A DNA stretch of 64,000 nt from Rossellomorea vietnamensis (lineage in GTDB: Bacteria > Bacillota > Bacilli > Bacillales > Bacillaceae_B), in NCBI RefSeq assembly GCF_025398035.1, contig NZ_CP104558.1:248001-312000 (forward strand). Direction: 5' to 3'. The notes beneath the pieces were generated by a model. It saw only the letters and a list, made by a program, of their open reading frames with translations. It did not search any database and was not told where the DNA came from. Both the position numbers and the translations under genes were made by a program. Every line of letters starts with the position of its first letter. Position 1 is the stretch's first letter. Below are positions 60,214 through 64,000 of this stretch, in pieces.

Positions 60214-61764
60214 TTAAAACAAATTAAAGATATACGGTCCGATGGAAGTGACGTATAGAAGAATATAGATTCCCATGAAATAAAATACTCCTCCGAATGT
60301 ACCCCAGTCCGGATCTCTGCCCACTTTCCAAAGCAGGGCAGTAAGGATGCTGATGATCACTAATAATACATACTCACTTCCCGAAAATGTGAGATAGCCG
60401 GGAGCTGAAAAATAGAAATAATCTCCCATCGCTTTACTGACGAATGTCAGTGGCATAAGGATGAATAGAATGATCGAAGCATATTCCACCCAGTTGATTT
60501 CTTCTTTTTCAAACATATTCGGTTTGAACATATAAAGAAGGATCAAGACAAACAGGGAAGGAAGTACCCAATAAAACGAAACCAAAATAGTGACCAAACT
60601 GCTGAACAGCATGAGAACCGAATTGTTCAAGGCTTCCTTTACGCTTCGTTTCGACCATTCCGTACTTTTGACAATGGCTTTCTCATCCTGTGAGGCGCCG
60701 AACAATTCATAATAATCACCGCCATAATCAAGCCAGGCGATATTTTGATCGGATATCTGAAGCGGTGAATAGGTAAAATGCTTGCTTGTACTGACAGGTG
60801 TAGCCACAAACTGATTGGATTCACTGAAAGGTGCAACGTAAAGACTGATGGTATTTTGTCCCCCTACTTTGTGACTCTCGGATGTGAAGAGGATCGACGG
60901 CTTTCCATCGATGTCTGCAAACTTTACGGACCTCGGACTTTCCAATTTGAAGCCTGATTGGTCATTCGTAAATGCAATCTGGGCAGGCTTTATGATCGAC
61001 GTTCCTATATCGCTCATGGGTGTTTCCAATTTCCATATCTTATAGGATAATGTCCCTTGTGCGCGCATTTCTTCATTGTACAAAAGTGTTAATTGATTGT
61101 TTTCTTTTAAGAAGGACAACCCGTTGATATGATGATTCGTCGCTGTTTTGACCACGGCAAATGGCTGCTTCACCAATTGTAATTCTTCATCTAAGTAGTA
61201 AAGATGGGCATGAGTATCATCCTGCCTTATTTGTACGACGGCACTTCCGTCGTTTTCGACATAGGCTTCAAGGACTTCATCTGGGAATCGGTAAACTTCC
61301 TTGCTGGAAAGATCAGCTGGAGAAAGAGAGTACAGGACTTCTTGTTTCCAGTAATAGATTGTGTTTGATGAAGTGCTGATTCCCGTTACGTTATCTTCGA
61401 TGGTCTTGTCTCCGGTGTCGTCGGATGAAATGAGCTGATCACCCTTCACTTGTAAGACCTTATTTCCGTCCGTCCAAAATGGCTTGCCCCTTGTCACGCT
61501 TATATTCAATGAACCTTCTTTATTTGGATTAAGTGATTCATCGAATGAAAATTGATCTACCTTTCCATTGCTTGCTAAGAATAGTCCCTCTTCGTTATAG
61601 AAGACAAGCGGACGTTCCTCAGATGAATAGCCCAAAGGGATCGATCTGCTCCAATCGGGATCCGGTTGTTGTTTTACGTTCAGAAGCTGGTGAAAGAAAA
61701 GTGCACCAATCAATAATAGAATGAACACAATTGGTATTCCAAATGTTTTTAATTTTGCTCTCAC
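60214..61764 (-). CDS. Large membrane protein with extracytoplasmic propeller-like domain
   Basis: A 516-residue protein: one N-terminal helix (about 8-28), then about 350 residues outside the cell made of short beta repeats (VFYNEEGLFL, TIYYWKQEVLYSLS, HLYYLDEELQLV and others) suggesting a beta-propeller, then four to five C-terminal helices (about 385-510). I do not recognise a named family. The GTG at 61764 is preferred because GAGGGGGA lies six bases upstream; the ATG at 61770 is directly adjacent to that site. Confidence 0.75.
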   Translation of the reverse strand: MRAKLKTFGIPIVFILLLIGALFFHQLLNVKQQPDPDWSRSIPLGYSSEERPLVFYNEEGLFLASNGKVDQFSFDESLNPNKEGSLNISVTRGKPFWTDGNKVLQVKGDQLISSDDTGDKTIEDNVTGISTSSNTIYYWKQEVLYSLSPADLSSKEVYRFPDEVLEAYVENDGSAVVQIRQDDTHAHLYYLDEELQLVKQPFAVVKTATNHHINGLSFLKENNQLTLLYNEEMRAQGTLSYKIWKLETPMSDIGTSIIKPAQIAFTNDQSGFKLESPRSVKFADIDGKPSILFTSESHKVGGQNTISLYVAPFSESNQFVATPVSTSKHFTYSPLQISDQNIAWLDYGGDYYELFGASQDEKAIVKSTEWSKRSVKEALNNSVLMLFSSLVTILVSFYWVLPSLFVLILLYMFKPNMFEKEEINWVEYASIILFILMPLTFVSKAMGDYFYFSAPGYLTFSGSEYVLLVIISILTALLWKVGRDPDWGTFGGVFYFMGIYILLYVTSIGPYIFNLF

Positions 61765-61875
61765 AGTCATTCCCCCTCATTCTCTCTCTTAAAACATGTG
61801 AGTACATTTTAGAATTTTACCACAATTCTTATTTTTGTTCACCAAATTTTTCCTTTAGTGAGATTAACTTTTGTG

Positions 61876-61923
61876 TTGACTTTTAATTTTAGAGAGATTA
61901 CAATGATATTGAAAATCATTCTC
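61876..61923 (+). promoter_or_regulatory. SigA promoter overlapped by a Fur box
   Basis: TTGACT (61876-61881) and TACAAT (61899-61904) are 17 bases apart. Immediately downstream GATATTGAAAATCATTCTC (61905-61923) matches the classic Fur box GATAATGATAATCATTATC at 16 of 19 positions and covers the transcript start, so iron-loaded Fur should block initiation. Confidence 0.85.
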
Positions 61924-62035
61924 ATTAAACAAAAGAGTTCCCCCTCTTTCAGATAGAGAGAATGGTTCATGATTACCCCCTTTTATTAGTTCAAAAAGAC
62001 AGGCCTGAAGCGGATGCTTCAGGCCTGTCTTTTTC
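61911..62035 (+). ncRNA. fsrA: FsrA-like Fur-controlled small RNA
   Basis: An intergenic transcript of about 125 bases runs from the Fur-covered promoter to a very strong terminator (61994-62011 with 62016-62033, GGAT loop, T tail). It has no credible reading frame. Two unpaired C-rich stretches, GTTCCCCCTC (61938-61946) and TTACCCCCTTTT (61973-61984), can pair with GGGGG/AGGAGG ribosome sites, the mode of action of B. subtilis FsrA, which spares iron by repressing iron-rich enzymes. The identity is inferred from architecture, not from a remembered sequence. Confidence 0.75.
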
Positions 62036-62102
62036 TTGCATTTCATATCATCATGTCGTAAATTGTTAAAGGATGTTTATTTACGGGGAGGGATAATAGG
62101 AA

Positions 62103-62378
62103 GTGAATCATAAGGATGATAGACGGTTTCGGATCGCCAACCACGAAGCATTAATTGGTGTTGCACTCGTTCTTATAAATTTTTTGTGGTGGTATGGATT
62201 TGCATTTGGACTCGGCGGGCAGCCTGTATCAGATTACGATTGGATCTTGGGGATGCCGGCATGGTTCTTCTACAGCTGTATCGTGGGATTTCTTCTTATG
62301 GTATTTTTAGTGATTATAGTGGTGAAATACCTTTTGACAGATATTCCGTTTGGCGAAGAGGAGGATGGTCATGAATAG
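62103..62378 (+). CDS. yhdT: YhdT/DUF997 family membrane protein
   Basis: A 91-residue protein with two membrane helices (about 18-37 and 53-75) and the pattern ANHEALIGVALVLINFLWWYGFAFGLG typical of YhdT, the small partner gene usually found before panF. The GTG start at 62103 is preceded by GGGAGGG / TAGGAA. It overlaps panF by eight bases. Confidence 0.85.
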   Translation: MNHKDDRRFRIANHEALIGVALVLINFLWWYGFAFGLGGQPVSDYDWILGMPAWFFYSCIVGFLLMVFLVIIVVKYLLTDIPFGEEEDGHE

Positions 62379-63813
62379 TATGGCAATGATTCCCTTGTTT
62401 GCCTTTTTGATTTTGATTTTCATAGTGGGGATTTATACCGCTAAAACCGTAAGCAAATCAGATTCGTTTGTACAGGAATATTTCCTCGGCAGCCGACAAC
62501 TCGGAGGATTTATCCTCGCCATGACGATGATTGCTACATACGGCAGTGCCAGCAGCTTCATCGGTGGTCCGGGTGCTGCATATACATATGGGCTATCATG
62601 GGTGCTCCTTGCCATGAGCCAGGTTGTGACAGGATATTTTGTTCTTCTTATACTCGGTAAGAAGTTTGCCATTATGTCAAGGAAGTATAAAGCCGTTACA
62701 TTGATCGATTATTTACAGGGGAGATATGGAAGCAATAAGATAACGGTCCTTTCGGCCATCAGTATCATCTTGTTCTTATTCTCTGCCATGATAGCCCAGT
62801 GGGTAGGAGGGGCACGTTTAATCGAATCATTAACGGGATTGAGCTATGAAACCGCTCTATTCCTGTTTGCTATCTCCGTCCTCGTGTATGTTACGATCGG
62901 CGGTTTCCGCGCCGTAGCCATCACAGATGCGATCCAGGGAGTTGTCATGCTTGGAGGGACATTGATCCTGTTGATTGCTACGATCATGGCAGGTGGCGGC
63001 ATGGAAAAGATCATGATGGAATTGCAAGCTGAAAATCCCAATTTACTAAGTCCCCATGGGCCGAACGGTGAGCTGAGCGCAAAGTATATCTCGTCTTTCT
63101 GGATCTTAGTGGGAGTGGGGGTCGTTGGACTTCCCCAAGTAGCCGTAAGGGCCATGAGCTATAAAAATTCCCGTTCTCTGCACAGGGCCCTGATTATCGG
63201 CACAATCGTCGTGGGTTCGATCATGCTTGGCATGCATCTCATCGGAGTTCTGGCAAGAGTGGTCCTCCCGGGAATCGAAGTGGCGGACAAAGTCATGCCG
63301 CTCCTTGCGCTTGAGGTGCTTCCTCCGTGGCTTGCGGGAATTGTTCTGGCAGCTCCCATGGCAGCCATCATGTCGACGGTGGATTCGTTGCTGTTGATCG
63401 TATCATCAGCCATTGTGAAAGATGTTTATATGAACTTCATCAATAAAGATGCAAAAGAGAAACAGATCAAGACAATCAGCTTCTGGGTGACGAGTCTGAC
63501 AGGTATACTGGTTTTTCTCATGGCATTAAGCCCGCCTGAATTGATTATCTGGCTTAATTTATTTTCTTTCGGAGGTCTTGAAGCAGTCTTTATCTGGCCA
63601 ATTGTACTCGGGCTATACTGGAAAAAGGGAAATAGTGCTGGTGCGCTTGCTTCCATGGTTTCAGGATTGGTGGCGTATATTTTATTTCATAGTTTTGCAC
63701 CAAACTATTTAGATATGAATACGGTCATCTTTCCCATTATCATCTCCTTTTTTATGTATGTCCTTGCTTCTCTGGCTACTCAATCGAAACACCGGATGGA
63801 TGGGTTTAAGTAA
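62371..63813 (+). CDS. panF: Sodium/pantothenate symporter PanF
   Basis: A 480-residue sodium:solute symporter (SSS family) with about 13 helices; TMIATYGSASSFIGGPGAAYTYGLSWVLLAMSQ and MSTVDSLLLIVSSAIVKD are the sodium-site regions. Length and the yhdT partner identify it as PanF, importing pantothenate, the coenzyme A precursor. GAGGAGGATGGTC precedes ATG 62371; the longer frame from 62350 is not needed. Confidence 0.93.
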   Translation: MNSMAMIPLFAFLILIFIVGIYTAKTVSKSDSFVQEYFLGSRQLGGFILAMTMIATYGSASSFIGGPGAAYTYGLSWVLLAMSQVVTGYFVLLILGKKFAIMSRKYKAVTLIDYLQGRYGSNKITVLSAISIILFLFSAMIAQWVGGARLIESLTGLSYETALFLFAISVLVYVTIGGFRAVAITDAIQGVVMLGGTLILLIATIMAGGGMEKIMMELQAENPNLLSPHGPNGELSAKYISSFWILVGVGVVGLPQVAVRAMSYKNSRSLHRALIIGTIVVGSIMLGMHLIGVLARVVLPGIEVADKVMPLLALEVLPPWLAGIVLAAPMAAIMSTVDSLLLIVSSAIVKDVYMNFINKDAKEKQIKTISFWVTSLTGILVFLMALSPPELIIWLNLFSFGGLEAVFIWPIVLGLYWKKGNSAGALASMVSGLVAYILFHSFAPNYLDMNTVIFPIIISFFMYVLASLATQSKHRMDGFK

Positions 63814-63835
63814 CCCATCCATTTTTGTCTTTTCT
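63796..63835 (+). terminator. Terminator at the end of panF
   Basis: ATGGATGGGTT pairs with AACCCATCCAT around five bases and is followed by TTTTTGTCTTTT; the stem overlaps the panF stop codon. Confidence 0.9.
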
Positions 63836-63887
63836 AGTGCAAAAGAGTACATTGAATAGTAATAAAAGACGGATTGGGTGAAGGAAT

Positions 63888-64000
63888 ATGGAACATTCTG
63901 TAGTCGTGGTCGGAGGAGGTATCGGAGGGCTTACTGCTGCTGCCCTCCTTGGAAGTGCCGGTTATCATGTACATGTCCTTGAAGCTTCAAGGGAATGGGG
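63888..64000 (+). CDS. FAD-dependent oxidoreductase, probable carotenoid desaturase family (partial)
   Basis: Only the first 37 residues are inside the window: VVVVGGGIGGLTAAALLGSAGYHVHVLEAS, a perfect FAD dinucleotide fold, followed by REWG. The phytoene-desaturase/carotenoid isomerase superfamily often continues as W-G-G-x-A-G-K after this point. AAGGAA precedes ATG 63888. With the cluster at 28.6-32.7 kb it would be the second such enzyme, but the short fragment does not distinguish it from other amine-oxidase-like flavoproteins. Confidence 0.7.
   Translation, partial: MEHSVVVVGGGIGGLTAAALLGSAGYHVHVLEASREW

Noticed and set aside
61864-62046. 60-residue minus-strand open frame
   Set aside because: It is antisense to the Fur-box promoter, the sRNA and its terminator, has no ribosome site, and the translation is low-complexity.
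1-64000. CRISPR array, prophage or defence island
   Set aside because: No regularly spaced direct repeats with unique spacers, no phage structural or cas genes; the mobile DNA is limited to three insertion sequences.

Overview
The window looks like a chromosomal segment of a motile, spore-forming, low-to-mid GC Bacillaceae bacterium. The evidence is strong AGGAGG-type ribosome sites, frequent GTG/TTG starts, U-tailed terminators, sporulation genes (yjcZ-like, spo0M, yodL), an FMN riboswitch on a B. subtilis-type rib operon, and gene order matching the B. subtilis yod region. A C30-carotenoid-type gene cluster suggests a pigmented Bacillus or a near relative such as Rossellomorea. I cannot name the species from sequence alone.

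Layout. 1-2.1 kb: a YjcZ-like peptide and a CHASE3 chemoreceptor. 2.3-9.4 kb: a lysine 2,3-aminomutase cluster (yodT-S-R-Q, ablB, kamA, yokU, yozE). 9.5-18.6 kb: the rest of the yod neighbourhood (yodN, yozD, yodL, deoD, yodJ, ctpA) with spo0M, yppC and several very small genes. 18.6-28.5 kb: LCP protein, CobW GTPase, MarR plus MFS pump, a secreted CAP protein, an SDR and a MATE pump. 28.6-32.7 kb: a tightly coupled carotenoid tailoring operon (hydratase, acyltransferase, glycosyltransferase, desaturase) followed by an IS3 element. 34.3-41.5 kb: murG paralogue, a putative diheme membrane cytochrome, a GNAT gene with an elaborate leader, amidohydrolase, uppP-dedA and a WYL regulator. 41.5-43.5 kb: structured repeats, one split by a second IS3 element. 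43.7-47.5 kb: a yxlEFG-type ABC system and a patatin phospholipase. 47.7-51.6 kb: FMN riboswitch and ribD-E-BA-H. 51.5-53.1 kb: an IS1182-type element inserted at the rib terminator. 53.5-64 kb: NCS2 permease, dapF, the divergent ligD/ku NHEJ pair, a PAP2 phosphatase, a large membrane protein, a Fur-controlled small RNA resembling FsrA, yhdT-panF, and the start of a second carotenoid-desaturase-like enzyme.

The most notable signals are non-coding. (1) A four-copy ~120-140 bp repeat whose stems keep pairing although their sequences differ, which points to a selected structure; one copy is cleanly interrupted by an IS with a 3-bp target duplication. (2) An intergenic RNA with a consensus promoter, a Fur box and C-rich loops (FsrA-like). 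(3) A GNAT leader with mutually exclusive hairpins that bury the ribosome site. (4) Two IS3 elements that each sequester the orfA ribosome site in a left-end hairpin. (5) A transposon that duplicated a whole terminator hairpin. I see no CRISPR array, prophage or obvious defence island.
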